64,000 nt of DNA from Shinisaurus crocodilurus (lineage: Eukaryota > Chordata > Lepidosauria > Squamata > Shinisauridae). Below are positions 32,862 to 44,723 of this stretch, piece by piece. The stretch's first letter is position 1; each line of letters starts with the position of its first letter. The DNA is taken from contig CM037877.1 of assembly GCA_021292165.1 (NCBI GenBank), positions 300,654,726 to 300,718,725 on the forward strand, read 5' to 3'. The notes beneath the pieces were generated by a model. That model saw only the letters and a list, made by a program, of their open reading frames with translations. It was not told where the DNA came from and did not search any database. A program made the translations under genes and the position numbers.

Positions 32862-33145
32862 GGGACATGGGAAGCTGGCTTATATCAGGTCCATCTAGTC
32901 CAGGATTGTCTGCTTTGACTAGTGGTAGCTCTCCAGGGTCTTGGGGAGAGACAGGCTGTTCCCAACTCTTCCTACCTGATCAGTTTTTGTCTGGAGATGC
33001 CAGCCAGGGGTTTCATAGATCATAGAGTTGGAAGGAGCCTACAAGGCTATCGAGTCCAACTTGCTGCTCAATGCAGGAAACTAGAGGAGGGTTGACCCTG
33101 AGACTTTCTGCATGCGCTCTACCTTTGATCTATGACCCCTCCCCT
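32862..33145 (-). mobile_element. tRNA-Ala-like SINE, interrupted by CR1 3' end
   Basis: The tail side (GGCTTATATCAGGTCCATCT, TAGCTCTCCAGGGTCTTGGG) and the head side (GAGACTTTCTGCATGCGCTC) of a reverse SINE are separated by about 70 bases of CR1 3' end at 33016-33085. Confidence 0.65.
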
Positions 33146-33469
33146 AAGCTATTGCCAGATGCTTGCCGAGTGTCGGCCAGGAAAGCTGGACCCTGTTCTC
33201 AGAGGTTGGCCCAGTGGTGCCCTTATGCTGGCTCCCCTCTTTTCAGTGGGGCTTGCGCAGGAGAACCTCCCTGGGTGGATTGTGCCCTATGTTTACTTGT
33301 GGGAGGAGGTTGCTATTTGGATTCTGCCTCACCCCACTCAGGCAACTTTTAAGCAAATTAAACTTATTTAACAGAGCAATCCTGTACTCAGTTTTTGCCA
33401 ACTGAGGGGGCCATATCTTTTGGCAGAAGCCCCACCTTGCCAGCAGAACATGAGATATGCAGCCAGCAC

Positions 33470-33930
33470 AAGAGATACAGCAGCGGAGTACTCTGCCAGC
33501 GTACCTGCTCCACCAACAAAGATACACGAATGTCTGGAATTTTGGCAGAAAGTATTTGCAGAAATATCAGAAATAATTGGAATGGAATTAGAAGTCTGCC
33601 CAAAATTAGCATTGTTAACAATTACAGAAAAGTTAGTTTGTTTAAAAAATACAAAAGAATTGATTGTGAATTTGTTAACAGCAGCAAAATTAATGATAGC
33701 TAGGAATTGGAAGGTTCAACATGTGTTTTCAATTAATGAATGGTATACAGAGGTATGGGATATCGCATTAAATGATAAATTAACTTGTAATATTAAGTGT
33801 CAAAAAGGACAATTGGAGAAAGACACCTTTGTGAACATTTGGGGCAAATTTTTGGATTATGTGTTGGTAAAGGGGAGGGGGAACAAACCTTGTCAAGATT
33901 TGTTATATTTTTGGAATATAGAATAATAGC
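33470..33930 (+). pseudogene. L1-type LINE ORF2 C-terminal fragment
   Basis: An open frame reads HECLEFWQKVFAEISEIIGM, then LLTAAKLMIARNWK and INEWYTEVWDIALNDKLTCN. That is the C-terminal end of vertebrate L1 ORF2 (the W-x-x-K/V helix, the TAAK/R-x-x-IA-x-x-WK block and the EW...V-D-A-x-x-KL block). It ends with a stop at 33924-33926 and a short A-rich tail near 33950-33975. Everything upstream of the C-terminus is missing. It is the only recognisable L1 in the window. Confidence 0.75.
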
Positions 33931-33979
33931 TTGTATATATACACATACAAAAAAACAAACAAACAAACAAAAAAATTGG

Positions 33980-36060
33980 GGTGAGAAATATAACTTGGTC
34001 CCAAGAGGTGGGGGGGGGTGCACAATGTTTATGTTGTAGAATGGAAAGGTAGAACGGAATGGGGTTGTGGGCAGGACAGGGGAAGAGTACACTTATGCCA
34101 TATCCTATACTATGCAACGAGGCACTGGAGGCTGCTGCCGTCAGCTGCAGCTGCCTTTGCTGTATTTCCTAGCCTCTCCCATGGCGGCCTGGCAAGAGGG
34201 TCTTTCGTTTCCTGGGTAGGTCTTGAACGCATGGCTCAAGAAGGACTGTGTGCGATCCCTCCAGGATCCTGCCCAGGGAGTTCTGTGGGTGCTGTGTTGC
34301 ATGGGCTCTCCTCATTCCTCTTGGTGCTCCAAAATGGTAGTTGTGAGCAGCAAAAGGGGATTCTACCCCCTGCCTGAAGGGATGCCTGAGGTTAAGGACT
34401 GACAGTAGCATTGCAGGCTGTACCACTGGGGCTGATGAACTGTGGGCACTGTGGTGTCAGTGTGTGTGTGTGTGTGTGTGTGGTGATGCAGGGGTGTGTG
34501 CTGCAGGTGTGTCCTCATCGTCAGTTCATTGGCTCCCTCCATGTGGCAGCATGTGAGTGTTGTCACTGGCACAGTCCCTGATTACTGAGCTTTGGCAGGT
34601 GTTTCCAGGGATGCTGGGAGGAGCATGCCTACCATTTTTATGCCATTTTCTGAGTTATGTGCTTCCCCCTCCACTCCTGAGCTGAGGGGCTATAAGATAC
34701 GTTCCCTGCTCTACCTAGCAGCAATGTATATCTTCAGTGTAATTGACAGAAAGGATTGCTTGGCCTGAAGCCTAGTGTATCTGAGATTCTCCAGGTAAAA
34801 TAATTATATTCCTGCTCTTCACAGTGTGCGGTTCATCCCCCCCCCCCCCCCGAAATGAATCAGGTTCCATAGAGCAAATGAGGTTTGCAAAGAAACACGC
34901 AGCCAGAGCTAAGCTTTCTAATCAGGCCAACTCTATTTGCATTTTCCTATTTTTACATAGGGCATTAGTTCCACAGGAGAAAAGCAAATAATTTCAAATA
35001 AAGCCTCATGCCATCCATGAAAAACCTACCAGCAGGGGTGGCGCCTCACAGTATTCTTCCATCCAGTGGAAGCTGAAAGATAAATGTGCAGCTAAGTACC
35101 GTTGGCTTTCACTTCAAACTTCCTTCTATATTAAATTCGTAACCAAGAGAGAAGGGGTGGTTTTAGCAGCCATGGGCACTCTGCAAGCACAGGAATGTGC
35201 ACAAGCATACATATTCCGAATTCTGTGATGGGTCTAAATTAGATGCATTTACATACATTTGTTTATTTTGCATATCTGCTTTGCTTCCGCTAACCACAGT
35301 GATGGCCAAGGAACTATATCGGACACTAAAGCCTAGTGACCACACCTCTGACAGGACTGCCCCCTGAGATTTCAGCAGTCCGTGCTCATGCATTTTCAAA
35401 CCAGGTTTGTGGGTGCATCAGTGAAGGTGAAGTATACACACAACCCACCGGTGAGTAATTGTTTTGGGTTGAGGGACTGTTAAGCAAACACCAGCCTCCT
35501 ACCCAAGGCCTGTGAGAGGGACATGTCATGGTCCAGGAAGGGCTGTAACTCATTGATGATACATTTGAGTGGTTTTGATGACAGTAAGTGGTGTTCTGTC
35601 ATTTTAGGTGTTCTGTCAAACTTGTAGTAAATTATTCCAGGCTATCAGACTGACTGTGTCAATCTGCTTTTTCACTTCATTGTTGGAGAACACTGAGCTA
35701 AAGTAACCAAAAACTAATGAGGACACAAAAGTTTCCTGTTATGTCTGAACCAGGACCCTGGCTTGTCACTCTATTAACAAACCAGGAACGGGAACCAACT
35801 TCAAACTGTGGCTTCAGACTCTGGTTTATTAGGTGAGTGACAAACCAGGAACCCTGGGTTCAGATGCAACATGAAACTTTTGCTTCCTTAGTAGTTTCTA
35901 GTTTAGCTATTCCCACTGGTGGGGGAAGCCAAGCAAGGGTGATGCTGCTCATGAACGATAAACCAGACTCCTCAGCAATTCTGGATTATTGTTACATCCG
36001 AACACGGCCTCTGTCTGACTAGTCTGAGCAGATATGGCAGTACCCTAGGGTTTGGCTGTA
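33980..36060. other. INCA1 5' intron segment, no gene recognised
   Basis: Contains (TG)n at about 34456-34482, a C run at 34838-34851 and AT-rich stretches. The part around 35740-36010 has repeated AACCAGGAAC-like words and may be an old foldback element. No exon was recognised. Confidence 0.45.
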
Positions 36061-36065
36061 GACCA

Positions 36066-36371
36066 GTCTCCCACAACATGGTGCCCTCCAGTTGTTTTGG
36101 ACCACAACTACCATTATTTACAACATTTTTATCCCCCTCTTCAGCCAGAAAAGGCTCCCAGAGTGGCTTACAAAGATTAATATTAGACAGTCCCTGCCCT
36201 CAGGCTTACAATCTAAAAGACATGACATAAAAGGAAAGGGGATTGGGAGGGAGGAGGAAGAAAGCGAAACTCAGGCACCAGTTCTATTAGCCCCAGTCAG
36301 CCTGGCCAATAGTCAGGGCTGATGGGAGTTGTAGTCCAAAACATCTGGTGGGTACCACATTGGGAAAGGCT
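36066..36371. mobile_element. hAT-type MITE interrupted by a retroposon tail
   Basis: The left half (CATGGTGCCCTCCAGTTGTT) and right half (GGGAGTTGTAGTCCAAAACA, TGGTGGGTACCACATTGGG) of a MITE flank a reverse retroposon tail (about 36116-36290, TTTTTATCCCCCTCTTCAGC, CCCTGCCCTCAGGCTTACAA). Confidence 0.65.
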
Positions 36372-36965
36372 GCTGTAAGCAATGGAATTTGTGGTTTCGT
36401 TCTGGGTGGAAGCTGGAAACATATAAGTATGTGTTGCAGTCAGTAGGTTTCCTATATAAGTGTTGGAATAAACGACAGCCATTAGTTCAAGCCCACGTAT
36501 TGAGGTGAAAATAACTGGCTGATAAGCCACTAAATGGTTAATGCATGTAGGGGTTTGGAGTGCAGGTTTTAGCTTCACTTTTTCTTACTTACTTTACCCG
36601 CTTTGATTGTAAGAAGGAGATGCCTGTTAATATTACATAAAGGTCCTGTTTAAAGCTTGCAGTTGTCTTCTGTCTCAAGTGTGGTCAGATAAAATTTCCT
36701 CTGCAACAATAATGTGGTGCTTATATGTCCATTATGAAGTTGCACGGTCGTGTCCAGAAAGTGAACCTGTTGCATGGACTGGTCTAGGCTTAGGTTGATG
36801 GGGGAGTGAAAATTACTGAAGTCCTGGTGGGACTTTGCCAGGGCCTCCTGTCCAGATAATAAAGATATCATCAATGAATCTCAAGTAGAGAAGAGGATTT
36901 TGGGGACAAGAGCTGAGAAGGCATTGTTCCAAATCAGCCATGAAGATGACGGCACACTGTGGAGC

Positions 36966-37056
36966 TATTTATTTTATTTATTTATTATATTTATACCCCG
37001 CCTTTTTTCCTGCAAGGAACCCAAGGCGGCTTACATAACCCTCTTCCTCCTCTTAT
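36966..37056 (-). mobile_element. SINE 3' end, tRNA/L2 type, truncated
   Basis: The tail ATTTATACCCCGCCTTTTTT and GGAACCCAAGGCGGCTTACA are the reverse of the SINE tail at 11889 and 22932. Confidence 0.85.
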
Positions 37057-37094
37057 TTGCTTATTTTCCATATTTTCCAAAATACAAGACATAA

Positions 37095-37908
37095 TAATTC
37101 TACTTTATTCTGCACTAATTAGATTGTGACCATTTCTGGGCAATACACTTTAAGAAGTTTATAGACAAATTGGAATAGCTTCAAAGGACGGCAGTGCAGA
37201 TGGTCAGAGGAGAACAAGTCCTGTGAGGAACAGCTGAAGGTTGTTTAGCCTGGAGAAGAGAAGACCGAGGAGGACATCATAGTACAGTAAAACCTTGGAT
37301 TGCAAGTAATTTGGTCTGCAAGTGTTTTGCAAGACAAGCAAATTTTTAAAATAAATTTTAACTTGATAAACAAGCGACGTCTTGCAATACAAGTACTGTA
37401 GTACGGTCAAGAAAAATGAAGACTTTACACTATCATTCTTTATTGCAGCTTAAATTAAAAATATGTGTACAAATTTCTTATGGGGAATTTCGCTTTGATA
37501 TACAAGTGCTTTGGATTACAAGCACGTTTCCGGAACGAATTATGCTTGTAATCCAAGGTATTACTGTACTCTTGAAATATCTGAAGGGCTGTCACACACA
37601 AGAGGGGAAAGTCTTGTTCTCTGCTGCTACCCCAGAGGACAGGACTAGGTCTAACAGGCTTAAATTACAGGAGGGTAGATTTCAGTTGAACATTAGGAGA
37701 AACCTGTAAATTGTAAGAGTAATTCTGCAGTGGAACCTATTACTGGGGGGCGGGGGCGGTAATTGGGGGTGGCTCTCCCTTGCTGGAGGTCTGCAAGCAG
37801 AGGCTGGGCAGCTATTTGTCAGGGAGTCTCTAGCTCTGGATTTCCTTCATGGAGCTGGGGGTTGGACTAGATAGCCTTCAAGGCCCCTCCAACTCTAGGA
37901 TTCTATGA
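37095..37908 (+). mobile_element. CR1 LINE 3' part, interrupted by Tigger-like element
   Basis: It matches 7680-8226 from TTCTACTTTATTCTGCACTA to GGATTCTATGAA. At 37283 it is interrupted by a DNA transposon (37285-37566) and resumes with CTCTTGAAATATCTGAAGG. Confidence 0.88.
37285..37566 (+). mobile_element. Tigger-like (pogo/Tc-mariner) MITE with TA target duplication
   Basis: The ends CAGTAAAACCTTGGATTGCA and TGTAATCCAAGGTATTACTG are inverted repeats, flanked by TA on both sides. The CR1 copy at 7485-8226 shows the empty site. No transposase is encoded. Confidence 0.88.
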
Positions 37909-38453
37909 ACTCTTGTATGTGGCCTTTCAGGCCACTGCAAGACCAACCCTGCAGCTCTGTGTGAATATCCTGGCAAATGGTTCAGAACTTGCAAATACAT
38001 TTGTTTGGCTTTGTGCATTCCTTTGCTACTTGGCAACTGAAGCAGCTTGATTACTTCTGGGGTAGTAGTGATTCAAGGGCAATGATGTGCTGTCATAAAC
38101 CACATGCTCCTTTCAAACCGAGAGGGATGGAAAAGAAATTGAGAGAGAGAAAGATCTCCCAACGGACTGGGCCTGTACTTTGACCCCATGTGCACAATCT
38201 TGTGTGACACTGCAAATTACCTTTGTTGTTGGCTGAGCCTATCCCAAAAGTCACTAGAAGTATCTTCTTCTGGTTCATTTCTGCTGACCATCTTGGACTG
38301 CCTTGAAAGGGAGATGGAGCACATGTAAATTACATAGAAGCAGGGCCCAACATAAATATTTCATTGACATTTTAAAGCATGCTACATTGCTCAGACTTCG
38401 GCATCTCTGGGGGCGGGGGAGGGAGGAGTTAGTTCAACAGCTGTGAAACCAAT
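37909..38453. other. INCA1 5' intron segment, nothing recognised
   Basis: No gene or clear repeat seen. Confidence 0.4.
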
Positions 38454-38584
38454 GGATTGGATCCAAACTAAGTTAGCTCCACACAGATTCCATTGAAATC
38501 AATGTGAATAGTTAGTTGTGTCTATCTTAGATCCCATCAATTTCAATGGGAACAAAGTGTGACTAATTTAATCTGGATCCAATC
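38454..38584. mobile_element. Foldback MITE
   Basis: The ends GGATTGGATCCAAACTAAGT and TTTAATCTGGATCCAATCC are imperfect inverted repeats; the inner parts (TTGAAATCAATGTG and ATCAATTTCAATGG) are also inverted. Confidence 0.75.
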
Positions 38585-38603
38585 CTTTATCTATAGCCTG
38601 GTA

Positions 38604-38718
38604 TGGGCAGAAAGTACGTAGATCTCCAGATGTTTTGGACTTCAACTCTCAGCATTCCTGACCCTTGGCTCATGCTTCTGGAGTTGGTCCAAAACATCTG
38701 GAGATCTGGCTTCTGCCC
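38604..38718. mobile_element. Palindromic MITE
   Basis: Arms GATCTCCAGATGTTTTGGAC and GTCCAAAACATCTGGAGATC are exact reverse complements; outer ends are TGGGCAGAA and TTCTGCCCA. Confidence 0.8.
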
Positions 38719-39296
38719 ACTGCTCATCTATAGGCCCCTAGTCCAGCAGCTGCCAACCAACTGCCAACCAGACTCCACTTTTACCCCCATGGGGTGAGGA
38801 AAGAGCCTGCCATTCCCTACATGCTTTAATTTTGAATTAATTTGACATCCTCTCTGGACTCTTTGTCCAAATTGCTTGGAGGGAAACGACAACTCCTAAA
38901 CCATCCCTCAACGACAACTCCTAAACCATCTCTCGCCTATATACCATCAATTCTGCATTAAAGAACCCACTCTATCTCCAGGAGATGAATCACTCAAAAG
39001 GACAATGAAACCACATTGCCCTGCAAATCGGCCCCCTCGCCACTAAAACATAGCATTAGCTCAGGAGCTAGGGGGGGAGGATGAGTCAGCAACAAAGATA
39101 ACAGTTGGGCATTTTTACTGGTGAGGGATCAGGCTGCTCCCAAAGCTTAATGCATATCCTTAATGTAAACAGAAGAAGAGGGAGGTTGAGGTGGCATCAG
39201 AATGGCAGGCAGTGTAAAGCTGGACATTTTTAGACAAATCAGCCAATAATGCAAATAAAAGGGGGAAATGGATTGTTGCTGTCTCATACTAATATT

Positions 39297-39530
39297 TATT
39301 TTCAATAAAGCCCAACGCGTTTTGGCCCTGATATTTTTAGGGGCCTTCTTCAAGGGTAATCTTAAAATTGCCTTCTGAGAACTTGGAATGATATCTCTCT
39401 GCAACTCAATATCTGGCAGTTATTGAGTTGAAGAGGTATATCATTCTCAGAAGGTAATTTTACATCTACCCGTGTATAAGGCTCCTAAAAATATCAGCAC
39501 TGAAATGCATTGGGCTTTATTGAAAATAAA
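39297..39530. repeat. Foldback element with arms of about 105 bases
   Basis: The left arm starts TTATTTTCAATAAAGCCCAA and includes CGCGTTTTGG; the right arm ends TGGGCTTTATTGAAAATAA. The arms remain alignable with small gaps around a TCTGGCAGT centre near 39412. I do not recognise the family with certainty. Confidence 0.75.
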
Positions 39531-39970
39531 GTTATGTTTTCCAGCATCTTGAGCTGTGTTCTCTCTCTGTAGATCTGTGGTGGATACTTTCCACTTTGTC
39601 TGCACTTATTGTACTAATATTTAACAATAAGAAATAGCGTACTGACTGGGTTCTCACAATACGCTAAACCTTTACTTGCTTTGAAGTTTGCACTGTTAGA
39701 TTGAGAAATTGATTTCACACAAGAGACACCAGAATCAATTATTACAAACTTTACTGAATAAACTTAGGAAAATACCCTAACTTCAAAATACCAATGATCA
39801 CCAGCAAAAAATGAGAAATTCAATTATAGAATTACAGCTTCTGTTAAGAAAATAAGAAATTCCTCTTTTGTCAGCTGATCAGGATTTAAAGAGACCCTTT
39901 CAGCACAGCCAATAAAACCTCCATCAAAAAAACAAACCAATAAAGCAGAGAATTTTTCCTCCTACTTTAA

Positions 39971-40085
39971 AGGAGCAATCCTATGTGTGTTTAGACAGAA
40001 AAAAGCCCTACAACTCCCTGGGCAGGGGAATGCTGGGAGTTGCAAGACTTTTTTCTGTCTAAACATACATAGGATTGTGCCCTAA
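39971..40085. mobile_element. Palindromic MITE, family with CAATCCTATG ends
   Basis: The left end GAGCAATCCTATGTGTGTTT and right end ACATACATAGGATTGTGCCC are inverted, as are the GACAGAAAAAAG and CTTTTTTCTGTC parts. A second copy is at 44724-44836. Confidence 0.8.
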
Positions 40086-41214
40086 AGGGATTTTTTCCAT
40101 GAATTTTCCTTGCTAAAGTGCTCAAATTACAATAATAGCAGTCAGGAATCCGCTGGGGTGAGTGAGGTTGCCTCTGACCCTGGTCAGCAAGAGTTGTTTC
40201 AGCTGCAATCTTATACACATTCAGCAAATCCCATTGAACTCAGTAGGATTTACTTCTAAGTAAACATGCATAGTGTTGCAATGTAAAGCAGGCAACCAAG
40301 GTTTAAATATATTGAGGCCATCCCCTTCCCAAGAGCACTAGGTAAAATGCCTCTCTTAATAAGTAGGAATATATTTTGAGCTATACAGGGTTTCCTCACC
40401 CCTCCCCGCTAGATATCTTGGTAATGTTTTGTGTGTAGTCGTCCCCCCTCGATAACCACTGCACAAAGAGGAAGTAAAGGATTGTCTTACTTGTAGCTCA
40501 TACAGGGAATGCAAAGTTCATTTTAGCCAGTACAGGATGATAAGCAAGTATATACAGACCCATAAATATTTGTAATTACTTGTTTTCCAAGCATCCTTTC
40601 AGGCCTTGTATTTAATAATGGATTATTAAATTTAATAACCCCAAGTAAGTAAATGCAACAAATGTTCCAAAGGATGCTAGGGTGATCTACAAGGAAGACT
40701 TTGAAATACATTTATTGCTTAGAGTATGGGCTGTGTCTCCTCAGAGGATGGGCTGTGTTAAGATTAATTGAAGTTAACAAATTAATATTTAATCTGTGTG
40801 GTTTATATAGGCAGGGCTGATAATTTAATTCCTATTCTCATCACCACCACCACCACCTTTCCCCCTCATTTTACAGCACTGGAAGTTAATAAAAGAAACA
40901 GAAACCATTTACCCACCAACACTGAAAACAGTCTCCATGAGCAAATGTTTTCAGGGTCATAGAGATAAAACTCAAGTATGGAAAAGATGTAGGTTGCTTC
41001 CAGATAAGATTTTTATCCTGCAATCACCCTGCCTCAAATATGGAATTTTACAGGGGGTCCAGGCATCGTTGTCTTCCACTTGTAACTCTCCCATGTTTTC
41101 CTATCACTTCTTCCATCTTTTTTTCTTTCCATAAAAAATAAAAATAAAAATCCGGTAAGGAGCAAAAGAAGGAATAGCTACACAGTGGTACTAGAAGCCA
41201 TCAGCCTGGAAGCG

Positions 41215-41350
41215 CATAGTTAAAATACGAAATTTGCTACCACAAGATGTAGTGATGGCCACCAATTTGGATGGCTTTAAAAGTGGGTTAGACAAGTTGA
41301 TGGAGGAGAAGGCTATCAAATGGTTACTGATGACTATATGCTACCTTCGC
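41215..41350 (+). mobile_element. CR1/L3-like LINE 3' end, short
   Basis: It contains TGCTACCACAAGATGTAGTG and GGATGGCTTTAAAAGTGGGT, as in the copies at 9070 and 25560. Confidence 0.65.
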
Positions 41351-41364
41351 TATCAGAGGCGGTA

Positions 41365-41494
41365 CAGGCAACTTGTGGCCCTCCAGATGTTGTTGGACTG
41401 CAACTCCCATTAGCCCTAGGCAGCATAGCCAATTGTGAGGGCTGGTGGGAGTTGCAGTCCAACATCTGGAGTGCCACAAGTTGCTCACCCCAGT
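41365..41494. mobile_element. Palindromic hAT-type MITE
   Basis: The ends CAGGCAACTTGTGGCCCTCC and GTGCCACAAGTTGCTCACCC are inverted repeats; inner arms GTTGGACTGCAACTCCCA and GGGAGTTGCAGTCCAACA also match. Confidence 0.78.
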
Positions 41495-41539
41495 GCAAGC
41501 GGGTTGGTATGCTAACCAAGCCATATTCTTATTTGTTTA

Positions 41540-42583
41540 TGTGGAGAAAGCCAACCTAAGCCCCCTGCCTGACACACACACACTCACCAAGGAGGGGGGA
41601 AGGAGACGGGGGGGGGGGGGAGACAACCAGTCTCCACAGATGCCAAAGGGGACAAACAACATCTGCATAGAATCACCCCAGGGGGGAAGCCAGGAAGCAT
41701 CCCAGGTTTGTCAATGCTCTTGCATATCAGCCCCATCTACATAAGACTTGAATACCTCTCCAGAGCAGACACTTCGGCACCCCTAAGAAATGGCCACTCA
41801 ACACCATAGGATGGGACCATTAAGCAAGTGGCTTCAAAGGGACCCCATCCCACGGGGGGGGGGGGGGAGGGCGTCACCCCACCTGACCCAAAAGGCCGCC
41901 CCTCAGGGAGGGTGTCAACCCACCTGATCACGGAGGGAGGGGCTACCTGAAACACCAAGGTATAAAACACCCTGCACAAGGGAACTTTTCTCTGGACCTG
42001 ATCAGCAATCTTGCCCATGCCTGGGGTAAGGGAACGAAGGATCAGCAACCCCGGGTAGCAGAATCCGGCGCGCTCCAGCTAGCTGGAATCACTGGCCGCT
42101 TGGGTTGACCGGACCCCCGGGAAACCAAGCTGAAATCACTCACAAGCCGCTTGGGTAGACCGGGCCTCCGCCGGGAACCCAGCTAGCCGCTTGGGTAGAC
42201 CGGGCCTCCGCCGGGAACCCAGCTAGCCGCTTGGGTAGACCGGGCCTCCGCTGGGAACCCAGCTAGCCGCTTGGGTAGACCAGGCCTCTGCCGGGACCCG
42301 AGCTAAACTAACTAGCTGAGAGCCCTGAAATCACGTTGTCCTTGAGGCTTTTGCTTGCTACTTTGTACCGTACTGATAAGCTGTATTGCTGGCGTGGGTC
42401 TGAGTTTGTGAAGGTAATTTTGTAAATAAACTTGTTTTCTAAAATATACTTTTGTGGCTATAAGTTATCCCTTTGTTCTGGGCTAAGGCGAGGCGCTGGG
42501 GACCTCGGAGAAGGCCCGCCCCAGCACCCGCTACCCCCTTAGCATTGAACCCACGCAGAAGACCAGGTTGTCGGTCTTCCACT
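41540..42583 (+). mobile_element. Solo LTR with 5-bp target duplication and internal 40-bp tandem repeat
   Basis: It begins TGTGGAGAAAGCCAACC and ends CGGTCTTCCACT, flanked by perfect GTTTA repeats at 41535-41539 and 42584-42588. A TATA box (GGTATAAAACACC) is at about 41960 and AATAAA at about 42425, in the right order for an LTR promoter and polyadenylation site. The final T instead of A is also seen in the fragment at 14891, so it is probably a family trait. Four 40-base repeats lie downstream of the TATA box. No internal region remains. Confidence 0.82.
42145..42304 (+). repeat. Four 40-bp tandem repeats inside the LTR
   Basis: Units begin AGCCGCTTGGGTAGACCGGG at 42145, 42185, 42225 and 42265; the last has three or so changes. 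A related, more divergent unit lies at about 42094. Confidence 0.92.
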
Positions 42584-42714
42584 GTTTACAATAGTTATAT
42601 ACCGCTTAATTATTACAGCTTAAACAACCATTCAAATCAAAGGGTAGTCTTTATTCTCAACATACAGATGCATTTCACAAGAAAGAACAGAACTACTTAC
42701 ATATTTTATTACAT

Positions 42715-43060
42715 TGAGCCTTAATATAATAAAATATCTAAACGGTTTTGTTCTGTTTTGTAACATGCATGTCTGTGTTGGAAATAAAGTTTAAGCTCTT
42801 TCCCCCCCACTTCAGAGTAGCCCCCCCCCCTATTGTTGAAGCACGGTGCATATATGTCTGCTGTGTACATGCCACACCTCTTGGGAAAAGTCTCTTTGTT
42901 CCATGCGTACACGTGTTAGCTGATGTATGAGTGTGAACAGGGATGTGTGTGCACAAAGCACAATGCCTTCTGACTGATAGCACTAGAAGCCGTCTGTCTG
43001 GAAGTACCCCTAGACAATTGTTGTAGCAGCAACACTCTGCTTGACACCTTCTGAAGCAGT
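42715..43060. repeat. Dispersed repeat shared with about 16355-16890
   Basis: The segments GTAACATGCATGT and CTGCTGTGTACATGCCACAC recur at about 16672-16785 in similar form, and CACTAGAAGCCGTCTGTCTG recurs at about 16505 and 41200. The order of the two blocks differs between copies. Family unknown. Confidence 0.5.
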
Positions 43061-43084
43061 ACCGGTAATACACTACCAAAAAAC

Positions 43085-43390
43085 ACCAGTGTGGTATAGT
43101 GGTTAGAGCATAGAACTGGGACTCAGGAGATCTGGATTCTAGTCCCACTTGGCAATGAAGCTCACTGGGTGACTTTGGGCCAGTCACTGACTCTCGGCCA
43201 GTCACTGACTCTCTCTCGCCTATCTCACAGCGTTGTTGTGAGGATAAAATGGAGAGGAGGTGGACCATGTAAGCTGCCTTGGGTTACTTGCAAGAGGAAA
43301 AAAGGCGAAATAAAAATGTAGTAGTAGTCGTAATAATAATGATAATAATAATAAATATTAATAATAATAATAATAATAATAAATCATCTC
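43085..43390 (+). mobile_element. tRNA-headed SINE with L2-like tail (copy 4), with (TAA)n tail
   Basis: It has the head ACCAGTGTGGTATAGTGG and the core CACTGGGTGACTTTGGGCCA. A 19-base duplication in the core (CACTGACTCTCGGCCAGT) is present. The tail ends in a run of about 20 TAA/TAG units at 43318-43383. Confidence 0.88.
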
Positions 43391-44723
43391 CATTAGCATT
43401 TGTTCCTTAATTTTTCAAAAAAAATAGTTTGCTACTCTATGTTCTCATGTCTTCAGCTGAGTTCACACAAAGCACCTCTGCTAAAATCCATAACATTTTA
43501 TTTTTCTTTCTTTGTCCCTTTGTAGTAGGCATATAGTGAACTTTCTGTCTTGTACCCTGTTTGCAATATGTACACACTTCCTCCTTTCAAGATTACTAGG
43601 CTGTTCTAGGCATAGTTTAATTAGGTGGGCCCCACTCACTCTCTTTGGGGGGGGGAATTGCTCAAAATATATACACAGTTGGATACATCCAGCTTGCAAA
43701 TTTCAAGGCTGTGCAGAATTAAGGCACTGTAAAACCTGAAAGAACTCCAAGAGGAGCGCACCATTACAGAGAGGAAAGTAAACATTTCCACAGATTTGTC
43801 AAGAATTGTTTCAAACACAACAGTAGCTTAATCCAAAAGTAAGAGGCTATTCCTAACCTCCACAACAAAGATTGGGGTTATTAAAGATTATACTGAGTGC
43901 TAGTAATATATTTTCACATCTTTCAGTTTCTCTCTGCCACCTGCTGGTAACCTTTGCCTAGGGTGTCTTGTTTTACACTTTACAAATTGCTCTTTTATCA
44001 TTTCCACTCCCTGTTACATAAAGCAACAGCAGCAAAGTCAATAGCAACAGCAATCCAAGCAGTATTTTATCACTTTGCAGGTGGGGCTTTCTTGCAGTCT
44101 GGGGATGATGACTTCACTGGAGAGATTTTAAAGAGGCAAACATCTCCCTCTCGCAGTCCTTCCTTGTTACGGTATCTTGCTTTTGCCTCGCCCAAGCATT
44201 CAGCATTGTGAGTCAGCCCAACAGAATCTACAAAAATAACTAGATTATGGCTCCTTTTCATCATTTGCTTCTTGCTTTTTACTGCCACCACCAGGAAAAA
44301 CAATATAAAGGAAGGGAATAGGGGTTGGCTTGCTGCAGCAGAAGAGCAGAATCCAGATTTATCACCGAGTGGAGATGGTTCAGATGTAATGCCAAGCCAC
44401 GAGATTCGTGTTGGTGTCTGAACCAACACCACTGAACAAACTATGGTTTGCGAGTGGTCACCAAATTGGGACCGGAGACCATGGTTTGAATTTGGTCTGA
44501 AAGACTCCGTTTGGGCAAACTGGCTTTGTGTTGTACCTGGACAAACAAGCCATGGTTGTGTGGGTGGGTGGTGGCGGCGGTGGGGGCTCTTTAACCCTTG
44601 AAGCGCCTGGGGATTCTCACTGAAAGCAGGGGAAGTGGGAACTGCCCACACACTATGGTTTGGTATTACATACAAACCACCTGTGACTCTCTATGTGGTG
44701 CACGCAGCACAAAATGTGTGGGG

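Noticed and set aside
44070..44675. 201-codon minus-strand frame
   Set aside because: No recognisable domain, no splice context, and low-complexity parts; probably chance.
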